Assembly: GCF_033242265.1 (NCBI RefSeq)
Contig: NZ_BTFW01000001.1
Span: forward strand, 3,469,902-3,533,901
Direction: 5' to 3'
From: Novosphingobium sp. IK01
Lineage (GTDB): Bacteria > Pseudomonadota > Alphaproteobacteria > Sphingomonadales > Sphingomonadaceae
Length of the DNA stretch: 64,000 bases
Each line of letters begins with the position of its first letter. The stretch's first letter is position 1. This document shows, in pieces, positions 7,831 through 16,317 of the stretch. Both the position numbers and the translations under genes were made by a program. Under the pieces are notes generated by a model, which was not told where the DNA came from, searched no databases, and worked only from the letters and a program-made list of their open reading frames with translations.

Positions 7831-9147
7831 TCAGTCTTCAGCAGTGATTGCAGCCAGATGGTCTGCCCAGCGGCTCAATGCATCGCGCTTTTCGTCTTTC
7901 CAATCGTGAAGCTGGTAAATGCCCGCAACGCCGCTTTTCGCGCCGCTCACGTGGTTCAGCACAGCTTCGGTCACTTCAAAGCGGACACCCAGCCTCTGCA
8001 GGCCCGTGGCAAGGGTTCGCCGCAGATCATGCACCCGCCAAGGCGCGACTTGGGCGCCCCCCTTGCACGGCAAGGCAAGGGCTTCGTCGATGGCCTCCTT
8101 GGCCTGTGAATAGCAGCTCAAAGCATGGGTGCCTTTCACCGAAACGACAGGCCCTGCCTTGGGCCATTTGGCAGCATCCGGCTTGGGAGAAGCCATGCGG
8201 ATTTGATGGGCCAACGCCAGCGCATCCAGTTCGGCAATCACGGCTGGCACGAGGGGCACCATATGCGCGACCTCGTTTTTGACGTCCTTTGATTGCTTCG
8301 TCCAAGTGGCTTCGGCGCGGTTGAGTTGCGACCAGTTCATGCTGGCCACTTCATCGCGGCGCTGTCCTGTCAGCATCAGTAAGCGGAAATAGGCGCCGAA
8401 TGGCTCTCGCAAGGTCAGCGCTGCTTTCCAGACCCGCGCCAGTTCTGCATCGACCAAAACCCTATCGCGCGCCTTCACGCCTTTGGGCTTGAGCATGCTG
8501 GGCACGATATTGTCTTCGATGTCACCCCGCTCGAACGCCCAGCGCCAGAGGATCGACGCATAGGCAAAGACCTGCTGTCGGCTGGCTCGTTGCCCGGCTG
8601 GGACCGCATCGAAGGCGGCCTGCAGTTCCTGCTTGGTGATGCGGGGCATCGGGCGCCCCTTCAATTTCGGGATCAGGTATTTGCGCATTGACACCTTGGC
8701 TTGGCCGACACTGCTGGCCCGGTGATCCAGCTCGTATTCCTCCAGCCAGCGTTCGGCGACCTTCTCGAACTCAAGCTCGTTCTCAAGGCGCGCTTTCTCG
8801 TCCGCCTCGCGCCTTGCACGATCCTTCTGTGCCTCTGCGTCGAGCTTGGCCTGCCTCGGGTCAATCCCGGCATCCACCATGGCAGCCAGCTCTTTGGCAC
8901 GCGCACGCGCTTGATCAGGCGTCAGATTGCCATGGCGGCCAATGGTGAATTTCTTGGGGGCGGTTTTGTCCGCCATGCCCGCACGTGCGACGCGATACTG
9001 GAAGATGTAGGTCTTGGCTCCGGCTGGCGTGACCTTCAGGCCGAACCCTTTGACGGTTTCCTTTCCACCATCATCCCAAACAACATACTCGGCGGTGCCG
9101 GGTTTAGCCGCGTCTACTGTGCGCTTGGTTATGGGGGCCTTGGCCAT
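7831..9147 (-). CDS. int: Tyrosine recombinase (P4-type integrase) of the element
   Basis: 438 residues, typical of P4-like integrases. An N-terminal arm-binding domain (KRTVDAAKPGTAEYVVWDDG, VKGFGLKVTPAGAKTYIFQY) is followed by a core-binding domain and the catalytic domain. Visible catalytic residues are Arg in LMLTGQRRDEVASM, His-x-x-Arg in VHDLRRTLATGL, His in AVLNHVSG, and the nucleophile Tyr in GIYQLHDWKDEKRDAL. It should insert and remove the element at a tRNA gene. The start lies about 150 bases from the tRNA-Thr half-gene at 9301-9346, which is the expected neighbouring attachment site. Confidence 0.95.
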   Translation of the reverse strand: MAKAPITKRTVDAAKPGTAEYVVWDDGGKETVKGFGLKVTPAGAKTYIFQYRVARAGMADKTAPKKFTIGRHGNLTPDQARARAKELAAMVDAGIDPRQAKLDAEAQKDRARREADEKARLENELEFEKVAERWLEEYELDHRASSVGQAKVSMRKYLIPKLKGRPMPRITKQELQAAFDAVPAGQRASRQQVFAYASILWRWAFERGDIEDNIVPSMLKPKGVKARDRVLVDAELARVWKAALTLREPFGAYFRLLMLTGQRRDEVASMNWSQLNRAEATWTKQSKDVKNEVAHMVPLVPAVIAELDALALAHQIRMASPKPDAAKWPKAGPVVSVKGTHALSCYSQAKEAIDEALALPCKGGAQVAPWRVHDLRRTLATGLQRLGVRFEVTEAVLNHVSGAKSGVAGIYQLHDWKDEKRDALSRWADHLAAITAED

Positions 9148-9300
9148 AATCTCACCTGATGCCTGCGGTTGCTCTAGGCATCAGATAGGCATCAGGTCGT
9201 TTCCAATCAACGATAAGTTGCGATAAGTGGAGATATAAATTATCCAATTAAATCAGCGATTGTTATTTCCAGAGGTGGTAAATTCGCCACATATCCTATA

Positions 9301-9346
9301 ATTCGTAATGATGGGGTCACGTGTTCGAGTCACGTAAGCGGCACCA
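9301..9346 (+). other. Attachment site: 3' half of tRNA-Thr(CGT)
   Basis: The sequence starts in an anticodon loop TTCGTAA (anticodon CGT, Thr). It continues through the variable region, a perfect T-arm (ACGTG, loop TTCGAGT, CACGT), the acceptor strand AAGCGGC, discriminator A and CCA. The 5' half of a tRNA is absent: the bases before the loop do not pair with the 3' anticodon stem. This is the displaced tRNA 3' end expected at one boundary of an element inserted into a tRNA gene. The intact tRNA-Thr(CGT), starting GCCGCTT, should lie beyond the left edge of the window. Confidence 0.8.
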
Positions 9347-9808
9347 GGGCTTCTTCCCAAAACATCTCGATACATTGGCTTTGCTGGATTTTCGGTCGGT
9401 TTTATCTTCCGGGCGTTCCTGCTTTGCGCCATGATTTCGTGCCGCTTTTCACATCAGATGGGGCATTCCCGGAGGAAACGGTAGTCTGGCAAAAGGCGCT
9501 GTCGCTAAATGTCCCGCCGGGGCCGGCCTCGCCCACCCAGGTGATCGGCGTGCCGGTGCGCGCTGCCAGCGCAATGGCTGCATTCCGGGCCGTTTTTGAG
9601 GGGGTGACTGGCCGGAGAGGAGGAAGCCTGATGGAGAATTCCATAAGCTGGCTCTCGCTGCATGATTAGAAAAATTGATATTTGTTTGCCGGATTGTTTC
9701 CCTGTGTTTTTGGGGTGTGGTGCAAAAAAAACATGTGAAATGAATTGCATCATTTCCAAGGTGAGGTTGTGTCCCGCACTGGGGCGCAAAGAACATGAGG
9801 GAAAGCAA
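9347..9808. other. Gap between the element boundary and the first TonB receptor
   Basis: About 460 bases with no recognisable gene. Short frames on either strand (about 80 codons around 9402-9669) match nothing I know and may be relics. The last 80 bases hold the receptor leader with an inverted repeat and an A-rich stretch. Confidence 0.5.
9737..9756. promoter_or_regulatory. Inverted repeat upstream of the first TonB receptor
   Basis: GAAATGA (9737-9743) and TCATTTC (9750-9756) form a perfect 7-6-7 palindrome 53 bases before the start codon at 9809. The position suits a repressor or activator site. It does not look like a Fur box, so iron control is not supported. Confidence 0.4.
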
Positions 9809-12202
9809 ATGGTACGAAAGGTACTCGTGGGCTGGCAGGCTTCTTATGCCGTCCTGGCCGCTTTGGCGGTTGCCCCCACGGTGGCGATGGCTGCCGACAA
9901 TGCTGGCGGGGCTGCGCAGTCTGAGTCTTCTCCTGCGGCGTCCGAGGTACAGGCTTCCGACGATGGCGGTGTCGTCATCTCCGTCCTCGGCCGGAAGGCG
10001 GTTCATGCCACGAAAGTTTCGATTGGCCGCGTCCTGATCGACGACCTGCCTTCGGGGGCCAACCCGATGGCGGCGATCAGCGTTTCGCCGGGCGTTTCGT
10101 TCCAGTCGGCCGACCCTCAGGGCATCAGCACTTGGGCCAGCCAGATCTTCATCCACGGCTTCGACCAGCGCGCGGTGGGCATGACGCTCGACGAAATGCC
10201 GCTGGGCGAGATGACCTATCGCAACTACAACGGGTTGAGCCCGATGCAGGCGGTGACTTCGGAAAATGTCGCGGGTGTCGACATGGTCCAGTCGGCGGGC
10301 GCCGAATCGGTGGCCGCGACCAACAACCTGGGCGGCGCGCTCACTTATACCAGCCTCGATCCCAGCCACGTGATGGGCGCCAGCGTCACGCAAGGGTTCG
10401 GCAGCTATTCGAACTTCCACACGTTCGTGCGCCTCGACAGCGGCGATCTCAACAGCACCGGCACGCGGTTCTATGCGTCCTACATGCGCAACACGCAGGA
10501 CAAGTGGAAGAGCGGCGGCGGTTCGACCGCGCAGCAGGTCAATTTCAAGATCGTCCAGCCGCTCGGCAGCGACAGTTCGCTGACCGCCTTCTTCAACTGG
10601 AACGACCTCCACGAGCTGGTCTATCAGGACATGTCGCCTGATATTCTCAACACGCTGGGCAACAACATCGACTATTACTACAACGGCAAGGCCAGCGGGT
10701 ACATCGCGGCCTACAATGCCGCCCAGGGCATTTTCCCGGCCGGGTACGAAAAGCTCAAGGCGCCGCTCGACGCCTCCTACTATGACGGCGCGACCAACCA
10801 GAGCGACGTGATGGGCTACCTCAAGGCCGATATCGCGGTGACCGACCGCCTGCGCTGGGTGACGACGGCCTATGGCCATGGCGAGGAATCGCAGACGACC
10901 TGGACCTCGCCCTATTTCGGTTCGCCGGGCGGATCGCTGCTGAGCGAACTGGTCAAGGAACCCTCGATCCGTCGTTTCGGCGTCGTTTCGCGCGTGTCCT
11001 ATGAGGTCGCCAAGCACCATCTGGGCATGGGCGTCTGGTATGAAAACAACCATTACCGCTCGCCGATGAACGCCTATGCCCTGCCGGCGGTGGTCAACGG
11101 GGTGATCCAGGGCGGGGTGCTCAACCCTCTCGACCGCTTCGTCAATCCGTTCGCCAACATCTTCGACCAGACCTACAATACCAACACGTTCACCGCCTTT
11201 GTGCAGGATGACTATCATCCCGTGCACAACCTGACGCTGCACGCCGGTTTCAAGTCGATCCTGAGCACGACGAGCGTGGACAAGGGCTATCTGAACCAGG
11301 GCTATTATGGCGCCATCGGCAATATCGCGAGCGGGGTCAGCCTGACCACGGCCGAGGCGTTCCTGCCGCACTTCGGCGCGGACTGGACGTTCCTGGGCCA
11401 TCATGAACTGTTCTTCGACATCTCGAAGAACGCGCGCACTTATGCGCAGTCGGGCTTCAAGCTGTCGTCTTCGCCGTTTGCGGTGACGCAGGCCGCGTTC
11501 GACCAGATGAGCGGTTCGATCAAGCCCGAGACCGACTGGACTTATGCGGTCGGCTATCGCTATGGCTCGAAGCTGTTCGACGTGTCGATCTATGCCTATC
11601 ACACCGACTTCTCGAACCGTCTCCAGCAGATCACTTCGGGTTCGTCGATCAACCCGGTCTCGACCGTCGCGAACGTGGGCGGCGTGACGATGAACGGCGT
11701 GGAAGGCCTGCTGTCGGTCCGTCCGCTCACCGGCCTGTCGATCACCAACAGCATCAGCTACAACCACGGTGTCTACAACGACAACATCGTCGACCAGAAC
11801 GGCGTGCACCAGATCAAGGGCAAGCAGGTCGTCAACTATCCGCGCCTGATGTACAAGGCGCGCGTGGGCTACGACATCGGCAAGCTCAGCTTCTATGTCG
11901 ACGAGAGCCGCACCGGCTGGCGCAACTACGACTATCAGGGCCAATATCGCGTCCCCGGCTACTGGATGACCAACCTTGGCGTGCAGTGGCACATCCGCAA
12001 GCCCTCCGATGGCGAGACGTTTGCCCAGGTGTTCAAGGGCCTGACCCTGTCGTTCAACCTGAACAACGTCACCAACAAGACCTATGTCGCTACGATGGGC
12101 GAAGTCGGCAACCCGATGAGCGGGGCCGAAGCCTATACCTATCAGTCGATGATCCTGGGGATGCCGCGTTCGGCATTCGGAACGATCAAGGCCGATTTCT
12201 GA
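9809..12202 (+). CDS. TonB-dependent outer-membrane receptor
   Basis: 797 residues from the ATG at 9809, preceded by a good ribosome site (GAGGGAAAG). A longer frame starting at 9662 lacks a signal peptide at its N-terminus. Residues 1-28 (MVRKVLVGWQASYAVLAALA then VAMAAD) form a signal peptide. The plug follows (ANPMAAISVSPGVSF, QIFIHGFDQRAVGMTLDEMP), and then a long beta-barrel with alternating aromatic strands ending in a C-terminal Phe (GTIKADF). It imports an unknown substrate with energy from TonB-ExbBD. It is monocistronic: a strong terminator follows. The neighbouring second receptor and nucleoside-hydrolase-like gene hint at nucleoside or sugar uptake, but this is speculative. Confidence 0.92.
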   Translation: MVRKVLVGWQASYAVLAALAVAPTVAMAADNAGGAAQSESSPAASEVQASDDGGVVISVLGRKAVHATKVSIGRVLIDDLPSGANPMAAISVSPGVSFQSADPQGISTWASQIFIHGFDQRAVGMTLDEMPLGEMTYRNYNGLSPMQAVTSENVAGVDMVQSAGAESVAATNNLGGALTYTSLDPSHVMGASVTQGFGSYSNFHTFVRLDSGDLNSTGTRFYASYMRNTQDKWKSGGGSTAQQVNFKIVQPLGSDSSLTAFFNWNDLHELVYQDMSPDILNTLGNNIDYYYNGKASGYIAAYNAAQGIFPAGYEKLKAPLDASYYDGATNQSDVMGYLKADIAVTDRLRWVTTAYGHGEESQTTWTSPYFGSPGGSLLSELVKEPSIRRFGVVSRVSYEVAKHHLGMGVWYENNHYRSPMNAYALPAVVNGVIQGGVLNPLDRFVNPFANIFDQTYNTNTFTAFVQDDYHPVHNLTLHAGFKSILSTTSVDKGYLNQGYYGAIGNIASGVSLTTAEAFLPHFGADWTFLGHHELFFDISKNARTYAQSGFKLSSSPFAVTQAAFDQMSGSIKPETDWTYAVGYRYGSKLFDVSIYAYHTDFSNRLQQITSGSSINPVSTVANVGGVTMNGVEGLLSVRPLTGLSITNSISYNHGVYNDNIVDQNGVHQIKGKQVVNYPRLMYKARVGYDIGKLSFYVDESRTGWRNYDYQGQYRVPGYWMTNLGVQWHIRKPSDGETFAQVFKGLTLSFNLNNVTNKTYVATMGEVGNPMSGAEAYTYQSMILGMPRSAFGTIKADF

Positions 12203-12221
12203 TCTGACGGCAATCGGGATG

Positions 12222-12262
12222 GAGGCCGGGGCGACATTGCGGCGCCCCGGCCTCTTTTTTTT
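12222..12262 (+). terminator. Strong rho-independent terminator after the first TonB receptor
   Basis: A perfect 12-bp stem pairs GAGGCCGGGGCG (12222-12233) with CGCCCCGGCCTC (12243-12254), with a 9-base loop and eight T residues. It lies 20 bases after the receptor stop codon. Confidence 0.92.
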
Positions 12263-12548
12263 GTCCGGGCGACCCGCTGTTTTTATCGTGGCGATGCCTG
12301 CGATCCGGTGGTCGAGCAGGGCGATTTGTAGAAAAATATTAAAATAACGGGCTTTTCGATAATTTCACGCAAGGCTGGGCCGGAATGAAGCGATTCCTGG
12401 TGCAGGTGCGCCGGATAGCGGCTGTCCGGAAGGGTGGGGTGTGCGAATTTTTGTCGCACTTTGTTGTGAATCTTGTATTTGCTGCAACACAACATTGTCT
12501 CTATGAGCGCCCCCTTCCAAGAAACGACAAGCACCTTCAGGGGGGTCT
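12263..12548. promoter_or_regulatory. Leader and promoter region of the second TonB receptor, with a long-spaced inverted repeat
   Basis: No gene is seen in these 286 bases. TGTTGTG (12462-12468) and CACAACA (12488-12494) form a perfect 7-bp inverted repeat with a 19-base spacer, 55 bases before the GTG start at 12549. It may be an operator or an mRNA leader hairpin. No clear -35/-10 pair was identified. Confidence 0.35.
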
Positions 12549-14789
12549 GTGAAATTTACGAATCTGCGCTGGCCGATGACCGTCTCGGCCATCGCCATCA
12601 TGTCTGCCGTTTCCGTTCCGGCTTTTGCCGAAGAAGCCGCTGCCCAGGCTGATGCCCCGGCAACGGAAGCTGCGAGCGATGCCAGCACTGGCGGCGGCAT
12701 CGTCGTGACCGCCACGCGCCGTTCCGAGCGCGCGATCAATGTTCCCATCGCGGTCTCGTCGCTCTCGGGCGAGAAGCTCGACGTGCTCAATTCGAGCGGT
12801 CAGGACATTCGCTTCCTCGCCTCGCGCGTGCCCAGCCTCCAGATCGAATCCTCGTTTGGCCGCACTTTCCCGCGCTTCTACATCCGTGGCCTTGGCAACA
12901 CCGACTTCAGCGCCGACGCGGCCCAGCCGGTTTCGGTCGTCTACGACAACGTCGCGCTCGAAAGCCCGATGCTCAAGGCCTTCCCGGTCTTCGACCTTGA
13001 AAACGTCGAAGTGCTCAAGGGGCCGCAGGGCACGCTGTTTGGTCGCAACACGCCGGCCGGTGTGGTCAAGCTGACCTCTAAGCGCCCGACCGAAGACCTC
13101 AACGGCCATATCAGCGCCTCGTGGGGCAGCTTCAACACCGCCAACATCGAGGCCGCCATCGGCGCGCCGATCACCGACCACTTGCGCTTCCGCGTGGCCG
13201 GCCTGCTTCAGCGTCGCGACAACTGGGTCAAGAACGACTATACGCAGACGATCAATTCGAAGAACTTCGAAGGCTATCGCGACTTTGCCGGTCGCTTCAT
13301 GCTCGAATACGAGAACGGCCCGCTCGACCTCCTGCTGAACGTCCATGGCCGTTCGCTGCGCGGCACCGCGCGCCTGTTCCGCGGCAACGCGATCCAGAAG
13401 GGCACCAACGATCTGGTTCCGGGCTACGACATCGGACACACCGCCCAGAACGGCGACAACCCGCAGTCGCTCGACAGCTGGGGCATCAACCTTCAGGGCA
13501 GCTATGCCTTCGGCGGCGTCGGCACCCTCTACTCGATCACGGCCTGGGAACGCGCCGACGTGTTCTCGCGTGGCGACATCGACGGGTCCTATCCGGGCGC
13601 CGTGCCGTTCCAGGTCCAGACCGGTGGCGATACCTCGCCCAAGGAATTCTCGCAGGAAGTGCGCTTCGCCTCTGAAAAGTTCGGCGATGTCAGCTTCCAG
13701 GCCGGGGCCTACTACTTCAACCAGAACCTCGACAATGGCAGCGGCTCGTGGAACAACGCGAACGTCTATGCGCCGACCAGCGTCATGCATCTCGACAACG
13801 AGACTTATGCGTTCTTCGGTTCGGGCGAATATACGCCGACCAGTTCGCTGATCCTGCGCGCGGGCGTGCGCTGGTCGCATGATCGCCGTCACAGCATCCT
13901 CGTCGATGGCGCCGACATCAACGCGCGCGGTCCGGGCATCGGCGTGTCGACCGGCCATGTCGCGGGTTCCAACTGGTCGTGGGATGGCAGCGCCACCTAC
14001 AAGATCTCGTCGTCGAGCAGCGTCTATGGCCGCGTGGCTTCGGGCTATCTGGGGGCGGCGCTCAAGAACGATACCCAGTCGGGTGTCGCCACGGTGGCCC
14101 GTCCGCAGACGACGACTTCGTATGAAATCGGCTTCAAGAGCGAACAGCCCGGCTTGTTCAACTTCTCGATCGACGCCTATTTCTCGAACACGCACAATAT
14201 CCAGCTGACCGCCGTGGGCGGGGGCTCGAACGTCACCCAGCTCATGAATGCGCGCAAGGCCATCGGCTATGGCGTGGAAACCGAACTGACGGCGACCCCG
14301 ATCGAGCATCTCCAGCTTACGCTGGGCGGCAGCTACAACTTCACCCAGCTGCGCGACAAGAACCTGTTTGTCGCCCCGTGCGGCAGCAACTGCACGGTCC
14401 TCGACCCGCTGGTCTCGGTCAATGGAACGCGGCTGGCCTCGATCGATGGCAACCGTCTGCCCCAGGCGCCGCGCTGGATCGGCAATGCGACGCTCAGCTA
14501 TGCCGTGCCGCTGACCGAAACCACCGAAGTCTTCGCCTATACCGACTGGGCCTATCGCTCGAAGGTGAACTTCTTCCTCTATCAGGCGGTTGAATTCACC
14601 GGGAAGGCCTCGGTCGAAGGCGGTCTGCGCGTCGGCTATCGCGACAAGGCGCGTGGCTATGAAGTGGCCGCCTTTGCCCGCAACATCACCAACCAGGTGC
14701 GGATCGTGGGCGCGATCGACTTCAACAACCTGACCGCGATGCTGAACGAACCGCGCATCTTCGGCGGCGAAATCAGCTTCCACTTCTGA
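12549..14789 (+). CDS. TonB-dependent outer-membrane receptor
   Basis: 746 residues from a GTG start at 12549 that has an AGGGGG ribosome site. A signal peptide ends near VSVPAFAEE (residue 28). A TonB-box-like stretch GGGIVVTATRRSERAINVPI comes next. The plug contains FPRFYIRGLGNTDFSADAAQ, SVVYDNVALESP and the conserved ENVEVLKGPQGTLFGRNTPA. The barrel ends in a C-terminal Phe (GEISFHF). The plug type is common among sphingomonad receptors for siderophores, vitamins or plant and sugar compounds; the ligand is unknown. It has its own terminator and no close paralogy to the first receptor beyond family level. Confidence 0.93.
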   Translation: MKFTNLRWPMTVSAIAIMSAVSVPAFAEEAAAQADAPATEAASDASTGGGIVVTATRRSERAINVPIAVSSLSGEKLDVLNSSGQDIRFLASRVPSLQIESSFGRTFPRFYIRGLGNTDFSADAAQPVSVVYDNVALESPMLKAFPVFDLENVEVLKGPQGTLFGRNTPAGVVKLTSKRPTEDLNGHISASWGSFNTANIEAAIGAPITDHLRFRVAGLLQRRDNWVKNDYTQTINSKNFEGYRDFAGRFMLEYENGPLDLLLNVHGRSLRGTARLFRGNAIQKGTNDLVPGYDIGHTAQNGDNPQSLDSWGINLQGSYAFGGVGTLYSITAWERADVFSRGDIDGSYPGAVPFQVQTGGDTSPKEFSQEVRFASEKFGDVSFQAGAYYFNQNLDNGSGSWNNANVYAPTSVMHLDNETYAFFGSGEYTPTSSLILRAGVRWSHDRRHSILVDGADINARGPGIGVSTGHVAGSNWSWDGSATYKISSSSSVYGRVASGYLGAALKNDTQSGVATVARPQTTTSYEIGFKSEQPGLFNFSIDAYFSNTHNIQLTAVGGGSNVTQLMNARKAIGYGVETELTATPIEHLQLTLGGSYNFTQLRDKNLFVAPCGSNCTVLDPLVSVNGTRLASIDGNRLPQAPRWIGNATLSYAVPLTETTEVFAYTDWAYRSKVNFFLYQAVEFTGKASVEGGLRVGYRDKARGYEVAAFARNITNQVRIVGAIDFNNLTAMLNEPRIFGGEISFHF

Positions 14790-14797
14790 TAGTCTGC

Positions 14798-14829
14798 GGG
14801 GCGCCGGTGATCCGGTGCCCCGTTTTTTC
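14798..14829 (+). terminator. Terminator after the second TonB receptor
   Basis: GGGGCGCCGG (14798-14807) pairs with CCGGTGCCCC (14812-14821) with one G-T pair, a 4-base loop and then G and six T residues. It begins nine bases after the stop codon. This argues against a start of the next gene at the GTG at 14807. Confidence 0.85.
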
Positions 14830-14917
14830 TTCCCCGGCCTGCCGGCATGCCCGGTTTCCCTCCGTTCGGGCATGCGCTTTTGGTGGCAGGTCTCCCGTCC
14901 AACGAGCGGAACAGCCC

Positions 14918-16117
14918 TTGACCTATTCGTCCCCCGCCTCTTCCTCCCCCACCTTCTCCCGCCGCCTTCGGGCTGGTTTCCTTGCGCTTGGCGCCCTGGC
15001 CGCGATGGGCCAGGCTCAGGCCCGGACCCCAGCTCCGGCCCAGAAAGAGACGGGCAAGACTGCTCCTGCCAAGGCGGAACAGGCGAACGCGCGCCAGATG
15101 GTCATCATCGATGACGAAGGCACCTCGCTGATGCACATCGCGCTGCTGGCCTCGCCGAAGATCGACGTGGTCGGGGTGACGAGCGTGAGCGGCAATATCT
15201 GGGCGACGCGCGGCGCGGCGATGCAGTTGCGCATGCTGGAGCTGATGGGCAAGGACAAGGTTCCCGTGGCCCAGGGCGCGCTCTATCCGCTGCTCAACAC
15301 CGAGGAAAAGACCCGGCGCTGGGAAGCCCTCTATGGCAAGCTGACGTGGAAGGGCGTGTGGATGAAGGAGTGGGTGGAGCCCACCCAGCAATCGACCCCG
15401 CCCTATCGCACCCCGCAGGATGTCAGCGACATTCCCGGCGGCGCGCCCAAGGGCCATGTTCTGGCCGAGGCGGCGGCCAACTTCATGATCCGCATGGTCC
15501 ACAAGTATCCGGGCCAGATCACGATCGTCGAGGGCGGCCCGATGACCAACCTTGCGCTGGCCCAGCGCCTCGACCCCGAGTTCGCCAGCCTTGCCAAGGG
15601 GCTGATCTACATGGGCGGCAGCTTCAATCCCCGGCAGGTGCTCGACAACCGCTCGGCTGCCGACTTTGCGCGCGAATTTGCCAATTCGCCCCGCCGTGAA
15701 TTCAACATCCGCTTCGATCCTGAATCAGCCAGCATCACCTCGCACGCGCCGTGGAAGTCGATCACCGTGGTTCCCGTCGATCCCTCGACCGCAACCCAGT
15801 TGACCCCCGACCTGCTCGCACGCGTGGCCAAGGTGGCCCCGGCCGGGATCAGGCAGGTGGTTTCCGGGTTCGAGCCGGGCTTCCCGCTGTGGGACGAGAT
15901 CGTTGCGGCGGTGCTGATCGATCCTTCGGTCGTGACCCGCTCGGAACAGCTCTATGTCGATTATGACAGCCAGTTCGGCGCGACCTATGGCGACACGCTT
16001 TCGTGGCGCGAGCATTACCAGCCGGGGCTGGGCGAGCAGAAGGCGACCGTGATCCTCTCGGTCGATCCCGGAAAGGTCGACGATACGCTCGTCGATGCGG
16101 TTTCCAGGGCCCGGTAA
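14918..16117 (+). CDS. Exported nucleoside-hydrolase-like protein (IunH fold) with an atypical metal site
   Basis: 399 residues from a TTG at 14918 with GAGCGGA upstream; other starts are possible because there is no ATG before the signal sequence. A signal peptide spans about residues 15-35 (GFLALGALAAMGQAQA), so the protein should be periplasmic, unusual for this family. Family hallmarks are VIIDDEGTSLMHIALLASPK at the N-terminus, IVEGGPMTNLALAQRL, FNIRFDPESA and LWDEIVAAVLIDP. The canonical calcium-binding DxDxxxDD is reduced to IDDEGTSLMH, so several metal ligands are missing or changed and hydrolase activity is uncertain. It lies downstream of two TonB receptors, which suits scavenging of a nucleoside-like ligand. 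Confidence 0.75.
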   Translation: MTYSSPASSSPTFSRRLRAGFLALGALAAMGQAQARTPAPAQKETGKTAPAKAEQANARQMVIIDDEGTSLMHIALLASPKIDVVGVTSVSGNIWATRGAAMQLRMLELMGKDKVPVAQGALYPLLNTEEKTRRWEALYGKLTWKGVWMKEWVEPTQQSTPPYRTPQDVSDIPGGAPKGHVLAEAAANFMIRMVHKYPGQITIVEGGPMTNLALAQRLDPEFASLAKGLIYMGGSFNPRQVLDNRSAADFAREFANSPRREFNIRFDPESASITSHAPWKSITVVPVDPSTATQLTPDLLARVAKVAPAGIRQVVSGFEPGFPLWDEIVAAVLIDPSVVTRSEQLYVDYDSQFGATYGDTLSWREHYQPGLGEQKATVILSVDPGKVDDTLVDAVSRAR

Positions 16118-16172
16118 GGTCCGTCCGGCCTGTGTTTTCGATCCCCAGGCCGATACCCTCGGGATGATCCTG

Positions 16173-16205
16173 CAAGGAGAGGCGCTCTGACGGTGCCTCT
16201 CCTTG
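16173..16205 (+). terminator. Hairpin terminator after the nucleoside-hydrolase-like gene
   Basis: CAAGGAGAGGC (16173-16183) and GCCTCTCCTTG (16195-16205) form a perfect 11-bp stem with an 11-base loop, 55 bases after the stop codon. The following bases are only weakly T-rich (TCTG), so termination may be partial. Confidence 0.6.
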
Positions 16206-16317
16206 TCTGATTCCGGGGGGATCGTCGGGCGCAAACCGCGCGGGCACAGGGGGCCGGGATAGAAATGCGGCGCGCTGCGTTGGGACAGGCAGGTGCTCCT
16301 CGTTTTTTCTGAAGGTC

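Noticed and set aside
9402..9669. Two opposed frames of about 80 codons after the attachment site
   Set aside because: Neither matches a family I know and both overlap each other; possibly a gene relic, but not supportable.
9449..11992. 847-codon open frame on the minus strand
   Set aside because: It lies opposite the first TonB receptor. Its sequence is His/Arg/Asp-rich shadow typical of GC-rich antisense frames, with no domain or ribosome site.
12537..14873. 778-codon open frame on the minus strand
   Set aside because: Antisense shadow of the second TonB receptor; the receptor has signal peptide, plug motifs and terminal Phe, the antisense frame has nothing recognisable.
14807..14917. Upstream GTG start for the nucleoside-hydrolase-like gene
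   Set aside because: It lies inside the terminator hairpin of the preceding gene and adds a tail that would bury the signal peptide.
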